Source: Egibacteraceae bacterium (GTDB taxonomy: Bacteria > Actinomycetota > Nitriliruptoria > Euzebyales > Egibacteraceae). Taken from it: a stretch of 64,000 nucleotides of DNA. Shown here one piece after another: positions 1-8,101 of this stretch. The translations under genes were made by a program, and so were the position numbers. Positions within the stretch are counted from its first letter, which is position 1, and each line of letters opens with the position of its first letter. The notes beneath the pieces are model-generated. The model was not told where the DNA came from. It worked only from the letters and a program-made list of their open reading frames with translations, and made no database searches. Where the stretch lies: the NCBI GenBank assembly GCA_030447925.1, contig JAUJNX010000001.1:424766-488765 (forward strand). The letters are read 5' to 3'.

Positions 1-328
1 GGGCCGGCATGACCGCGAGCAGCGCCATCCGCCGCGCGGTCAGCCAGTGGCGCCGCTCGGTGTAGTGCAGGACGAAGGTCAGCCACGCGGGCGGCAGCAG
101 CAGGATCCCCAGGTACTTGATGTCGCCCCAGAAGCGGATGGTCTCCAGGTCCGGCCCGGCCAGCTCCAGCGCGTAGGCCGCGGTCCAGAAGGTCACCCCG
201 GCGAGGAACAGCGCGAGGCTGCGCGCGGCCGCGGCGGGCTGCTGGCGGACCGCCGCGCCGGCCAGGACGGCGAGCACGGGCGCGGTCGCGGCCATGACGA
301 GACCCGCCGTCGACCAGTACCAGTCCAT
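1..328 (-). CDS. Sensor protein with N-terminal 7TM domain (histidine kinase type), 5' part only
   Basis: This is the first 109 codons of a gene that reads leftward out of the window, from an ATG at 328. Hydrophobic helices are visible at residues about 8-26, 38-56 and 73-89, with the segment FWGDIKYLGILLLPPAWLTF at 66-85. Aromatic residues before a long YLGILLLPPAWL helix are typical of the 7TM N-terminal domain found on sensor histidine kinases and some diguanylate cyclases (HisKA_7TM family). The output domain lies outside the window, so kinase is inferred, not seen. It is divergent from the AAA ATPase gene, with about 107 bases between them. Confidence 0.6.
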   Translation of the reverse strand, partial: MDWYWSTAGLVMAATAPVLAVLAGAAVRQQPAAAARSLALFLAGVTFWTAAYALELAGPDLETIRFWGDIKYLGILLLPPAWLTFVLHYTERRHWLTARRMALLAVMPA

Positions 329-435
329 CGCGCGCTCGGTTCCGCCGGCCGGCTCGTTCCCCGCGCACGATACGCGCCGTTCCTGCCGTCCGGCGAATCG
401 GCGCCGGACGGCCGGGGTGGGGCAGGCTGTGGTCC

Positions 436-1800
436 ATGGGGAGCCCGCTGGACGCACCGGTCGACCGCTTCGCCGACGCCCTGGGCCCGGCCCTCGCGGA
501 GGTGGCGGGGCGGGCCGGGACGGCCGCGCAGGACCCGCGCCGCGACGTGCTGCTGGAGGCGCGCGACCTGGTCGCGGCGGTCGTCGACGCCGACGGCCGC
601 CACGCCGACGACGAGCTGTGGGCCTACCTCGGCACCTTCGGGCCCCGCCTGGGCGGGGACCTGGCGCGCGCCCTGCCCGCCGACGTCCGCGCGGCGGGCC
701 TGGTCGCCGGGCGCGCCGCGTGGCTGGAGCAGCCCTCGGCCCTGCTCGAGGTGCTCGTCGCCGCGGACCGCACCGGCGGGACCCGCCACGCCCGGACCTA
801 CTACGACGCCGCGCTGCGCCTGGGCCACGCCGTCGTCGGGCTGGACGCCTACCCCAGCGACCGCGAGCTGGCCGCGCTGGAGCGCTTCCGGACCACGGTC
901 CTGCGGGCCCTGCCGCCCGAGCCGGCCCCCGGCGCGGTGCGGCCCGACCCGGTCACCGGCGCGCCCCCGCCCCCGCCGGAGGAGGCGCAGGAGCCGCCGC
1001 GCCCCATCGACGAGCTGCTCGCCGAGCTCGACGGGCTGGTGGGCCTCGCGCCGGTGAAGGAGGAGGTGAAGCTGGTCACGGCCCTGCTGCGCGTCCAGAA
1101 GCTGCGCGAGGAGCGCGGCCTGCCGGTGCTGGAGGGCAGCCGCCACCTGGTCTTCACCGGCAACCCGGGCACGGGCAAGACCACCGTCGCCCGGCTGCTG
1201 GCCCAGATCTACCGCACCCTGCGCGTCGTGGACCGCGGGCACCTGGTGGAGACCGACCGCTCCGCCCTGGTCGCCGGCTACGTCGGCCAGACGGCGATCC
1301 GCGTGCGCGAGACCTTCGACCGCGCCGACCAGGGCGTGCTGCTGGTCGACGAGGCGTACGCGCTGGCCCGCGGCGGTCCCGGCGACTTCGGCCGCGAGGC
1401 CATCGATACGCTGGTGAAGCTCATGGAGGACCGCCGCGACCGGGTCGTGGTGATCGTCGCCGGCTATCCCGAGGAGATGGAGGAGTTCGTCGGGTCCAAC
1501 CCGGGGCTGCGCAGCCGCTTCCCCCGCACGATCGCCTTCCCCGACTACGACACCGACGAGCTGGTCGCCATCTTCGCGCTGATGGCCGAGCGCCACGCCT
1601 ACCGCCTGACCGACGACGCGCGCGCGGCCCTGCGTGCGCGACTGGACCGCGAGCCGCGCGGCAAGGGCTTCGGCAACGGCCGGGTGGCCCGCAACCTGTT
1701 CGAGGCCGCGACCGCCCGCCAGGCCCAGCGCCTGGTCGCCCAGGCCACCCACAGCGACGAGGACCTCACCACGTTGACCGTGGATGACATCCCCAACTGA
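436..1800 (+). CDS. CbxX/CfxQ-family AAA+ ATPase
   Basis: The product has 454 residues. Residues 1 to about 190 form a poorly conserved helical N-terminal part ending in a proline-rich linker. The AAA+ module follows: Walker A GNPGTGKT at 242-249, Walker B VLLVDEAY at about 301-308, and an SRFPRTI segment near 360 that matches the sensor/arginine-finger region. The order and wording of these motifs match the CbxX/CfxQ/SpoVK family, whose members include Rubisco activase CbbX and the EccA ATPases of type VII secretion. Neither a Rubisco nor a type VII locus is nearby, so the client is unknown. It is probably a cytoplasmic remodelling ATPase transcribed alone. Confidence 0.88.
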   Translation: MGSPLDAPVDRFADALGPALAEVAGRAGTAAQDPRRDVLLEARDLVAAVVDADGRHADDELWAYLGTFGPRLGGDLARALPADVRAAGLVAGRAAWLEQPSALLEVLVAADRTGGTRHARTYYDAALRLGHAVVGLDAYPSDRELAALERFRTTVLRALPPEPAPGAVRPDPVTGAPPPPPEEAQEPPRPIDELLAELDGLVGLAPVKEEVKLVTALLRVQKLREERGLPVLEGSRHLVFTGNPGTGKTTVARLLAQIYRTLRVVDRGHLVETDRSALVAGYVGQTAIRVRETFDRADQGVLLVDEAYALARGGPGDFGREAIDTLVKLMEDRRDRVVVIVAGYPEEMEEFVGSNPGLRSRFPRTIAFPDYDTDELVAIFALMAERHAYRLTDDARAALRARLDREPRGKGFGNGRVARNLFEAATARQAQRLVAQATHSDEDLTTLTVDDIPN

Positions 1801-1935
1801 GGTGCAACCTCACGGTTCGGTGACGCGTCGGTTGCGTGGACCTTCTGATCAGGTGCGATGCGACGCGCAGGGGGTACCGTTCGTTACGGCTTCAGTTGGG
1901 GAAGTGGCAGCCGTTACCGGCTGGAGGGGCAGCCC

Positions 1936-2598
1936 ATGGTGCGCGTGCTGATCGCCGACGACCAGCCGATGGTCCGGTCCTGCCTGCGGGTGATCCTCGA
2001 GGCGGAGCCCGACATCCAGGTCGTCGCCGAGGCCGGTGACGGCGTGGAGGCGATCGACCTCGTCGGCCGCCTCCGGCCCGACGTGGTCCTCATGGACGTC
2101 CGCATGCCGCGGATGGACGGGATCGAGGCCACCCGCCGCCTCGTCGCGGGCCCGGTGCCCGTCGAGGTCCTCGTCCTCACGACCTTCGACGTCGACGAGC
2201 ACGTCGATGACGCGCTGCGGGCGGGCGCCGTCGGCTACCTGCTGAAGGACGCGGCGACCGACCAGCTCGTCCGCGCCGTGCGGCTGTGCGCGGAGGGCAA
2301 GTCCCTGCTCGCGCCGTCGGTGACCCGGCGGCTGATCGAGCGGCTGTCCCGCCCGGAACCGCGCCCGTCGCGGCACGCCTTCGAGGAGCTGACGGCCCGG
2401 GAGCGCGAGGTGCTCGTGCTGCTCGCGCGCGGGCTGTCCAACGCCGAGATCGCCGCCCACCTCTACGTCGGCCAGACCACGGTGAAGTCCCACGTCGGCC
2501 ACCTGCTCGCCAAGCTGGGCGTCCGCGACCGCGTCCAGGCCGTCGTCCTCGCCTACGAGCACGGCCTCGTCGCCCCCGGCATCGCCGCCGCCAGCTGA
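1936..2598 (+). CDS. NarL/FixJ-type two-component response regulator
   Basis: The product is 220 residues. The receiver domain occupies about 1-120, with the acidic pair DD at 8-9, the phosphoacceptor Asp54 in VVLMDVRMPRMDG and the conserved Lys in YLLKDA. A LuxR-type helix-turn-helix follows at about 151-215 (LTAREREVLVLLARGLSNAE). I chose the ATG at 1936 because it directly precedes VRVLIADDQPMV, the normal receiver start, and has GGAGGGGC just upstream; longer in-frame starts add residues with no homology. No cognate kinase is adjacent, unless it is the partial sensor gene at the left edge. Confidence 0.9.
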   Translation: MVRVLIADDQPMVRSCLRVILEAEPDIQVVAEAGDGVEAIDLVGRLRPDVVLMDVRMPRMDGIEATRRLVAGPVPVEVLVLTTFDVDEHVDDALRAGAVGYLLKDAATDQLVRAVRLCAEGKSLLAPSVTRRLIERLSRPEPRPSRHAFEELTAREREVLVLLARGLSNAEIAAHLYVGQTTVKSHVGHLLAKLGVRDRVQAVVLAYEHGLVAPGIAAAS

Positions 2599-2695
2599 CA
2601 GCCCCCGTTCTACGCCGTGTCTCCTGACTCCTGCGGGCGCCGCCCTGCACCCCGGTCGAGCCCGGCGTTTGAGGTGCACCCCTAGCCTGCTCCCG

Positions 2696-3904
2696 ATGGA
2701 GGAGCTGTCGGGGGGGCAGGCGCGGCGCATCGCACTGGCGGCGCAGGGGTTCACCGACCCGCCGCCCGGCGGGGTCGTGGACCGGCGCCACCTGCGCCGG
2801 GTGCTGCGCCGCACCGGCCTGCTGCAGATCGACTCGGTCAACGTGCTCGCCCGCGCGCACTACCTGCCCGCCTTCAGCCGGCTGGGGCCCTACCCCGTGG
2901 CCCAGCTTGACCGCATGGCCTACGCCGACCGCGAGCTGTTCGAGTACTGGGGGCACGAGGCGTCCCTGCTACCCGTCGACCTGCACCCCCTGCTGCGCTG
3001 GCGGATGGCGCGGGCCGCGACCGGGGAGGCGTGGGGCGGGCTGGTGCGCCTGGCGCGGGAGCGGCCCGACCTCGTGGCGCGCGTGGAGGCCGAGGTCGCC
3101 GGCCGCGGGCCGCTGCGCGCGGGGGAGCTGTCCGAGCCGGGGGCGCGGCGCGGATCCTGGTGGGGCTGGGACGACACCAAGCAGGCGTTCGAGTGGCTGT
3201 TCTGGACCGGGCGGTTCGCCGTCGCGCGCCGCGGCGCCAACTTCGAGCGGCTCTACGACCTGTCCGAGCGCGTGCTGCCCCCCGCGATCCTCGCGGCCCC
3301 CACCGTCGAGCAGGACGCGGCGCAGCGGGCGCTGCTGCTGCGCGCCGCCCGGTCGCTGGGGGTGGGGACCGCCCGTGACCTCGCCGACTACCACCGCATC
3401 AACATCCGCGAGGCGCGCGCGCGGGTCGCCGAGCTGGCCGAGGACGGGGCCCTGCTCCCGGTCCGGGTGGAGGGGTGGCGCGACCCCGCCTTCCTGCACC
3501 CGGAGGCGCGCCTGCCGCGGTGGGTCCGCGCCCGCGCCCTGCTGGTCCCCTTCGACCCGCTGGTCTGGGAGCGGTCGCGCGTGGAGCGGCTGTTCGGGTT
3601 CCACCTGCGCATCGAGATCTACACCCCTGCGCCGAAGCGGCGCTACGGCTACTACGTGCTCCCGCTGCTGCTGGGCGACGCGCTGGTCGCGCGCGTCGAC
3701 CTCAAGGCCGACCGCGCGGCCGGGGTCCTGCGCGTGGTCGCCGCGCACGCCGAGCCGGGGACCGACCGGAGCGCCGCCGCGAACGCCCTGGCGGCCGAGC
3801 TGGCGCGCCTCGCGGGCTGGCTCGGCCTCGGCGGGGTCGACGTGGCCCCTGCGGGGGACCTCGCCCCCGCGCTGCGGGCGGTGCAGCCGGTTCAGCCGGC
3901 CTGA
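2696..3904 (+). CDS. YcaQ/AlkZ-like winged-helix DNA glycosylase
   Basis: The 402-residue product matches the YcaQ (AlkX/AlkZ) family, whose characterised members excise alkylated or crosslinked bases. Supporting features are the N-terminal LLQIDSVNVLARAHYLPAFS segment, in which QID occupies the place of the QxQ/QxD catalytic motif, the WGHEAS motif, the tandem winged-helix middle (LRRVLRRTG and similar) and the C-terminal YGYYVLPLLLGD segment. The ATG at 2696 was preferred over an upstream TTG at 2669. The gene is convergent with the epimerase and the two coding regions overlap by 13 bases. Substrate class (crosslink or monoadduct) cannot be told from sequence alone. Confidence 0.85.
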   Translation: MEELSGGQARRIALAAQGFTDPPPGGVVDRRHLRRVLRRTGLLQIDSVNVLARAHYLPAFSRLGPYPVAQLDRMAYADRELFEYWGHEASLLPVDLHPLLRWRMARAATGEAWGGLVRLARERPDLVARVEAEVAGRGPLRAGELSEPGARRGSWWGWDDTKQAFEWLFWTGRFAVARRGANFERLYDLSERVLPPAILAAPTVEQDAAQRALLLRAARSLGVGTARDLADYHRINIREARARVAELAEDGALLPVRVEGWRDPAFLHPEARLPRWVRARALLVPFDPLVWERSRVERLFGFHLRIEIYTPAPKRRYGYYVLPLLLGDALVARVDLKADRAAGVLRVVAAHAEPGTDRSAAANALAAELARLAGWLGLGGVDVAPAGDLAPALRAVQPVQPA

Positions 3905-4860
3905 CGGTCGCGGAACCAGGCAACGGTCGCCGCGACCGCCTCGGGGTGCGGGGTGGTGGCGAACGGGCCGAACGCGCGCTGGAACTTGGCGTCGTCGACC
4001 ACGAACGGCAGCTCCTGCTGGTAGCCGACGTCCGCGGCCTCGCGGATGAAGGGAACAAAGAGGGCGGCGGCGCGGATGGCCAGGGCGGGGACCCGGGCGA
4101 TCTTGGCGGGGTGGCCGGCGGCGTCAAAGGCCAGCTGGAGGAACCGCCTGGCGGTCAGCGGCTCCGCCGCCGGCAGGTGCCAGACCTGGCCGTCGGCCTC
4201 GTCGCGCTCACCGAGGGTGACCAGCGCCCGGGCCATGTCCGGCAGGTAGGAGAACGTGTGGGGGACATCCAGCGGTCCGGGCCACCGCGCCGTCTTGCCC
4301 GCCACCACGGCCGGCATCACGGTGTCCCCGGCGCGCGTGGCGGTGCCGCGCGGGCCGTAGTAGTCCGAGGAGCGGCCCAGCGCGACGCGCACGCGGCCCT
4401 CGGCGTGGGCGGCCAGCAGGCGCCGGGCCATCTCGATGCGGGTCCGGCCCTTGTGGTCGGTCGCCAGCTGGGGCGTGTCCTCGGTCAGCTTGGCTCCACC
4501 GGCGAGGGCGCGGGGCCCGTACATGTACAGGTTGTCGGCGAACACCAGCTTCGCGCCCGCGGAGGTCGCGCCCTCGGTGACGGCCGCGTTCATGGCCGGG
4601 AACTCCTGCGGCCAGCGCGTGTAGGCGGGCTGGGCGGCGTGGTAGACGACCGCCGCGCCGGCCGCCGCGGCCTTCGCGCCCTCCGGGGTCGACACGTCGG
4701 CGGCGAGCCGCTCGACGCCCGCCTGGGTCCAGCCGGGCCCGTCGGCGTCGCCCGCGCGGCTGACGGCGCGGACGCGGTGCCCGCGGGCCACCAGCTCCCC
4801 GACGACGGCGCTGCCGGTGCCGCCGGACGCGCCCAGGACGACGTGCAGGTCGGTGCTCAT
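3892..4860 (-). CDS. NAD(P)-dependent epimerase/dehydratase-family protein (atypical SDR)
   Basis: The product is about 322 residues. A Rossmann nucleotide motif, GASGGTGSAVV, lies at residues 9-19. The active-site region is not canonical: the expected YxxxK is represented by segments such as YMYGPRAL and DYYGPRG, as in atypical sugar-epimerase and NmrA-like proteins. It is translationally coupled to the upstream TetR gene; the TetR TGA and this ATG share one base, and a GTG one codon earlier would give a GTGA overlap. The TetR repressor therefore very likely controls it. The substrate is unknown. Confidence 0.8.
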   Translation of the reverse strand: MSTDLHVVLGASGGTGSAVVGELVARGHRVRAVSRAGDADGPGWTQAGVERLAADVSTPEGAKAAAAGAAVVYHAAQPAYTRWPQEFPAMNAAVTEGATSAGAKLVFADNLYMYGPRALAGGAKLTEDTPQLATDHKGRTRIEMARRLLAAHAEGRVRVALGRSSDYYGPRGTATRAGDTVMPAVVAGKTARWPGPLDVPHTFSYLPDMARALVTLGERDEADGQVWHLPAAEPLTARRFLQLAFDAAGHPAKIARVPALAIRAAALFVPFIREAADVGYQQELPFVVDDAKFQRAFGPFATTPHPEAVAATVAWFRDRQAG

Positions 4861-5480
4861 CACAGGTTCCTCTCGGGAGGTGCGGGGGTGTGGCCCCGGG
4901 TGAGGCCGTCGAGCAGGGGGTCGAGCAGGTCGTCCAGCGTCCGGCCGATGACGAGCTTGTGCGCCAGGTGCAGCGCGAGCAGCCCGTGCAGGCCCGCCCA
5001 GAACAGGTGGGCGACGGTGTCCGGGTCACCGGCCAGCCGCCCCAGCGCCATCGCGTCGACGATGGCGGCGCGCAGCACCGCCCAGCCGCGCCCGGCCTCC
5101 TCGATCTGCCCGGGTGGGGGCGGGGTGCCGGGCTGGGCCAGCTCGAACATGTGCCGGTAGGCGTGCGGCTGCTCCAGGGCGAAGCGGGCGATGCCGTGGC
5201 CCAGCGCGCGCAGCCGGTCGAGGGGGTCGTCGATGCCGGCGACCGCGGCCTCGGAGGCGTCGGCGAAGCGCTCGTAGGCCAGGACGCGGACCGACTCGAC
5301 GATGTCGTCCTTGCCCTGGAAGTAGCGGTAGGGGGTCATGGGCGAGACCCCCAGCTCCGCGGCGATCGTCCGCAGGGTCACGCCCTCGTAGCCGTGGTCG
5401 GCGAACAGGCGCATCGCGACGTCCACCGCGCGGGTGCGGAAGGCGGCGATCTCGTCCTGTGTCAGCGCGGTCCTCGGCAT
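4860..5480 (-). CDS. TetR/AcrR-family repressor
   Basis: The product is 206 residues. An N-terminal TetR DNA-binding domain is seen at about 12-60 (FADHGYEGVTLRTIAAELG, then VSPMTPYRYFQGKDDIV). The C-terminal half has the tryptophan- and alanine-rich ligand domain of the WHG subtype (TVAHLFWAGLHGLLALHLA). It is the first gene of a two-gene unit with the downstream epimerase. A promoter with a good -35 and -10 and a short inverted repeat lies directly upstream, and the -10 box is so close to the ATG that a leaderless, autoregulated mRNA is likely. The inducer is unknown. Confidence 0.9.
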   Translation of the reverse strand: MPRTALTQDEIAAFRTRAVDVAMRLFADHGYEGVTLRTIAAELGVSPMTPYRYFQGKDDIVESVRVLAYERFADASEAAVAGIDDPLDRLRALGHGIARFALEQPHAYRHMFELAQPGTPPPPGQIEEAGRGWAVLRAAIVDAMALGRLAGDPDTVAHLFWAGLHGLLALHLAHKLVIGRTLDDLLDPLLDGLTRGHTPAPPERNL

Positions 5481-5486
5481 GGGGGG

Positions 5487-5515
5487 AGGTTACCTTGACG
5501 ACGTAAGTTTTACAA
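5487..5515 (-). promoter_or_regulatory. Promoter of the TetR-epimerase unit, leaderless type
   Basis: On the minus strand a -35 TTGTAA (5515-5510) and a -10 TAACCT (5492-5487) are separated by 17 bases. Only six bases separate the -10 from the ATG at 5480, so transcription should start at or within a base of the start codon. No Shine-Dalgarno sequence is present. The inverted repeat GTAA-N3-TTAC (5503-5513) overlaps the -35. Confidence 0.55.
5503..5513. promoter_or_regulatory. Putative TetR operator, GTAA-N3-TTAC inverted repeat
   Basis: GTAA and TTAC form a perfect 4-bp inverted repeat around GTT, in the only A+T-rich patch of the intergenic region and overlapping the -35 of the TetR gene. 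Position and symmetry fit an autoregulatory operator. The assignment to this TetR protein is inference. Confidence 0.4.
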
Positions 5516-5529
5516 TCTATGTCCTTCCC

Positions 5530-5712
5530 ATGACCGCCTCCCTCGCCGTCGTGGCGGTCGTCGCAGCCGGCTCCGCCCTTGGGGTGCCCCCGGTCCGCCG
5601 CGCCCTCGCCGATCCCGCGGGCTCGGCCCCGGTCGCCGGTGTCGACCGGCTCCTACCCCTACACCTGCACCTGCACGGCAACGTGGACGGCCGCGTCGAG
5701 GTGACCCCCTAG
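5530..5712 (+). CDS. Possible small hydrophobic protein, 60 residues
   Basis: A short reading frame opens with a hydrophobic helix (residues 3-20, LAVVAVVAAGSALG), followed by a proline- and histidine-containing tail (LHLHLHG near 45-51). It lies between the TetR promoter and thiE. There is no clear Shine-Dalgarno sequence and I recognise no family. High G+C gives many chance frames, so this may not be real; the hydrophobic start is the only positive sign. Confidence 0.2.
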   Translation: MTASLAVVAVVAAGSALGVPPVRRALADPAGSAPVAGVDRLLPLHLHLHGNVDGRVEVTP

Positions 5713-5757
5713 CGGTCCGCCGGGCGTGCGCACGGCCGCGGTGGGCACGATCCGGTG

Positions 5758-6408
5758 ATGCGGGCCGGCGGGACGTTCCTGGGACTGTGCGTCGTGACCT
5801 CGGCGGGGCTGCGCGCCGGGCGGGACCACGAGGAGGTCGCGCGGGCGGCGGTCGCGGGCGGGGCGGACATGGTCCAGCTCCGCGCCCCCGAGCGGGACGA
5901 CGCGGCGCTGGCGCCGCTGGCCCGCCGGCTCGCGGCGCTGTGCCGCGACCGCGGCGTCCCCCTCGTGGTCAACGACCGCCTGGAGGTCGCCCGGGCGGCC
6001 GGCGCCGACGGCGTCCACCTGGGCCAGGACGACGACCCCGGCACCGCCCGCGCCCGCCTCGGCGCGGGTCCGCTGCTGGGCATCAGTGTGCACTCGGCCG
6101 CGGAGGCGCGGGTGGCGGAGGCGGCCGGCGCCGACTACCTCGGCGTCACGCTGTTCGCGACCGCGACCAAGCCGGAGGCGCGCCCCGCGGGGTCCGCGGG
6201 CCTGCGCGCCATCGCCGCGGCCACGCGCCTGCCGGTCCTGGCGATCGGCGGGATCACCGCCGCGAACGCCGCCGAGGCGCTGGCGGCCGGCGCGGCGGGC
6301 GTGGCGGTCGTGTCCGCGGTCGCCGCCGCCGAGGACCCGGTCGCGGCGACCCGCGCCCTCGCCGCGGTCGCGGGCCGGGCCGCCCACCTCGGCCTCGGCC
6401 CCGCCTGA
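5758..6408 (+). CDS. thiE: Thiamine-phosphate synthase (ThiE)
   Basis: The product is 216 residues and would join the thiazole and pyrimidine phosphates to make thiamine phosphate. Family marks are QLRAPERDD (normally QxRxK), the VNDR motif, GVHLGQDD, the phosphate-binding segment LFATATKPEA, which corresponds to the usual GPxFxTxTK, and AIGGI near 160. A GTG one codon earlier is an alternative start. No TPP riboswitch elements (CTGAGA, ACCTGATC) were found upstream and no other thi gene is adjacent. The GPxF part is altered, so a TenI-like role cannot be fully excluded. It is convergent with the flavin hydroxylase, with four bases between the stops. Confidence 0.85.
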   Translation: MRAGGTFLGLCVVTSAGLRAGRDHEEVARAAVAGGADMVQLRAPERDDAALAPLARRLAALCRDRGVPLVVNDRLEVARAAGADGVHLGQDDDPGTARARLGAGPLLGISVHSAAEARVAEAAGADYLGVTLFATATKPEARPAGSAGLRAIAAATRLPVLAIGGITAANAAEALAAGAAGVAVVSAVAAAEDPVAATRALAAVAGRAAHLGLGPA

Positions 6409-6412
6409 TCGT

Positions 6413-8101
6413 TCAGGCGGCGATGCCGACGCGCAGGAGGCTCAGGCGGTCCGCGCGGCCGGTGCAGAAGTCGACGATGCGCGCGACCTCGCCCTTCTCC
6501 AGCAGGCCGATCGCGGCGACGTGGCCGTCGGGGCGCAGCAGGAACCAGCCGGGTCCCCAGCGCTCGTAGCGCTCGGCGAGGTCGCCGTCGACGTCGTCGA
6601 GGACCAGCACCCCGTCGGTGCCCAGCGGGCGGACCGCCTCCGCCCCGCCCGGCGGGGGGACGACCGCGACGACGGTCGGGACCGACGGCGGCTGGGCGCG
6701 GACGCCCGCCACGAACGCCGCCGCCGCGCGCGCGTCGAACGGGAAGGCGAGGACCAGGAACTCGGGACCGACCAGGTCGCGCAGCCGCACCGGCAGCTCC
6801 GGAGCGGTCCCGCCCGGTGCCCGGCGGCCGGCGACGACCCGGCAGCGCCCGTCCGGCGCGGGGGTGCCCGGCGCCGGACCGAAGGTCGCCGACGCGGGCT
6901 CGGGGTCCAGCACGACCGGCGAGGCGCGGTAGCCGGGCGGCGTGGCCGGGGACCCGATCGGGCCGACACGCCGGGCGGCGCGCACCCCGGTGGTGCGCAG
7001 CACCGCGTCGCGCCAGGTCCGCCGCGCCCGGCCGGGCGGGTCCAGGAAGCGCAGGGTGTCCTCCAGCGCCCGCCGCTCCGCCTCGGCGGCGGGCCGCCGC
7101 TCGGTGGCGTAGGTGTCGAGCAGCGCGTCGGGCGCCTGCCCGCGCAGCACCAGCGCCAGCTTCCAGGCCAGGTTCTCCGCGTCGCCGAGCCCCAGGTCCA
7201 GCGACCGCGGCGCCGCCCCGGGCGCGACCGCGTCGCCGGCCAGCAGCACCCGGCCGTCGCGGTGGGCGCTGGCGATCTGTGCGGTGGGGCGCGAGACACC
7301 GGTCCACACGACCTCCGCGGGCAGGCCGCCGGTGAGCGCCCCGAAGCGCTCGCCGACGCGGGCCGGGTCGCGCTCGGCGGCCAGGTCGGCGGCGGGCGGG
7401 ACCTGCCAGTCGACGCGCCACACGCCCTCCGGCAGCGGGTGGGCGAGCACGGCGAGGCCGGGCGCGGACGGCGGGTCGACCCAGACGTGGCGCTCCGGGG
7501 CCAGGGGCAGCTCGGCGCGCACGTCGGCGCTGAGGAAGCGCAGGTCGGCGGGCAGACCGGTCATGCCGATGCCGGCGAGCCGCCGGACGGTGCTGTGCGC
7601 CCCGTCGCAGCCCACCACCCAGCGGGCGCGCAGCGCGATGGTCGCCGCTGGCGAGACCACCGTCAGCGCCACCCCGTCCGGCTCGCGTTCGAGCCCGTCG
7701 ACGCGGGTACCGCGGCGCAGGTCGACGCGCGCGTCGGCGCGGGCGCGCTCGTCCAGGAGCTGCTCCGTGCGCCACTGGGGCAGGCCGACGACCGGTCGGC
7801 GGGGGGTCGCGTCGGGGTCCTGGCGCCGGGTCAGGTCGCGGTCGCGGAACACGACGCGGTCCGCGGTCCAGGCCACGCCCTCGTCGGCGATCCGCCGTCC
7901 CGTGCCGCCCAGCCGGTCGAGCGCCTCCACGACCTCGCGGTGGAGGGTGGCGGCCTTGGAACCCGACGCCTCCCCCGCGGGCGGGCCGGGGGCGGCGTCC
8001 ACGACCACGACCTCGACCCCCTGGCGGGCGAGGAACAGCGCCGCGGCCAGGCCGACGGGTCCGGCGCCGACGACGACGACGTCGGCCTCCTCGGCCGTCA
8101 C
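6413..8101 (-). CDS. FAD-dependent aromatic hydroxylase (PheA/TfdB type)
   Basis: The product is 562 residues. The GTG start at 8101 overlaps the upstream TGA as GTGA. It shows the FAD dinucleotide fold VVVGAGPVGLAAALFLARQG near residue 8, the DG motif in VVGCDGAHSTVRRLAG, and the second FAD motif GRVLLAGDAVAP followed by GDAENLAWKLALVLRG. Residues after about 420 form the thioredoxin-like C-terminal domain of phenol 2-monooxygenase and related enzymes, ending in WFLLRPDGHVAAIGLLEKGE. The family hydroxylates phenols or polyketide-derived aromatics with NAD(P)H and O2. Coupling to a degenerate MBL-fold protein suggests a shared aromatic or natural-product step; the substrate is unknown. Confidence 0.88.
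   Translation of the reverse strand: MTAEEADVVVVGAGPVGLAAALFLARQGVEVVVVDAAPGPPAGEASGSKAATLHREVVEALDRLGGTGRRIADEGVAWTADRVVFRDRDLTRRQDPDATPRRPVVGLPQWRTEQLLDERARADARVDLRRGTRVDGLEREPDGVALTVVSPAATIALRARWVVGCDGAHSTVRRLAGIGMTGLPADLRFLSADVRAELPLAPERHVWVDPPSAPGLAVLAHPLPEGVWRVDWQVPPAADLAAERDPARVGERFGALTGGLPAEVVWTGVSRPTAQIASAHRDGRVLLAGDAVAPGAAPRSLDLGLGDAENLAWKLALVLRGQAPDALLDTYATERRPAAEAERRALEDTLRFLDPPGRARRTWRDAVLRTTGVRAARRVGPIGSPATPPGYRASPVVLDPEPASATFGPAPGTPAPDGRCRVVAGRRAPGGTAPELPVRLRDLVGPEFLVLAFPFDARAAAAFVAGVRAQPPSVPTVVAVVPPPGGAEAVRPLGTDGVLVLDDVDGDLAERYERWGPGWFLLRPDGHVAAIGLLEKGEVARIVDFCTGRADRLSLLRVGIAA

Noticed and set aside
1858..1935. Longer start for the response regulator
   Set aside because: Residues before VRVLIADD have no receiver homology, and the ribosome site favours the ATG at 1936.
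5713..5757. TPP riboswitch before thiE
   Set aside because: None of the conserved thi-box sequences is present and the space is too short.
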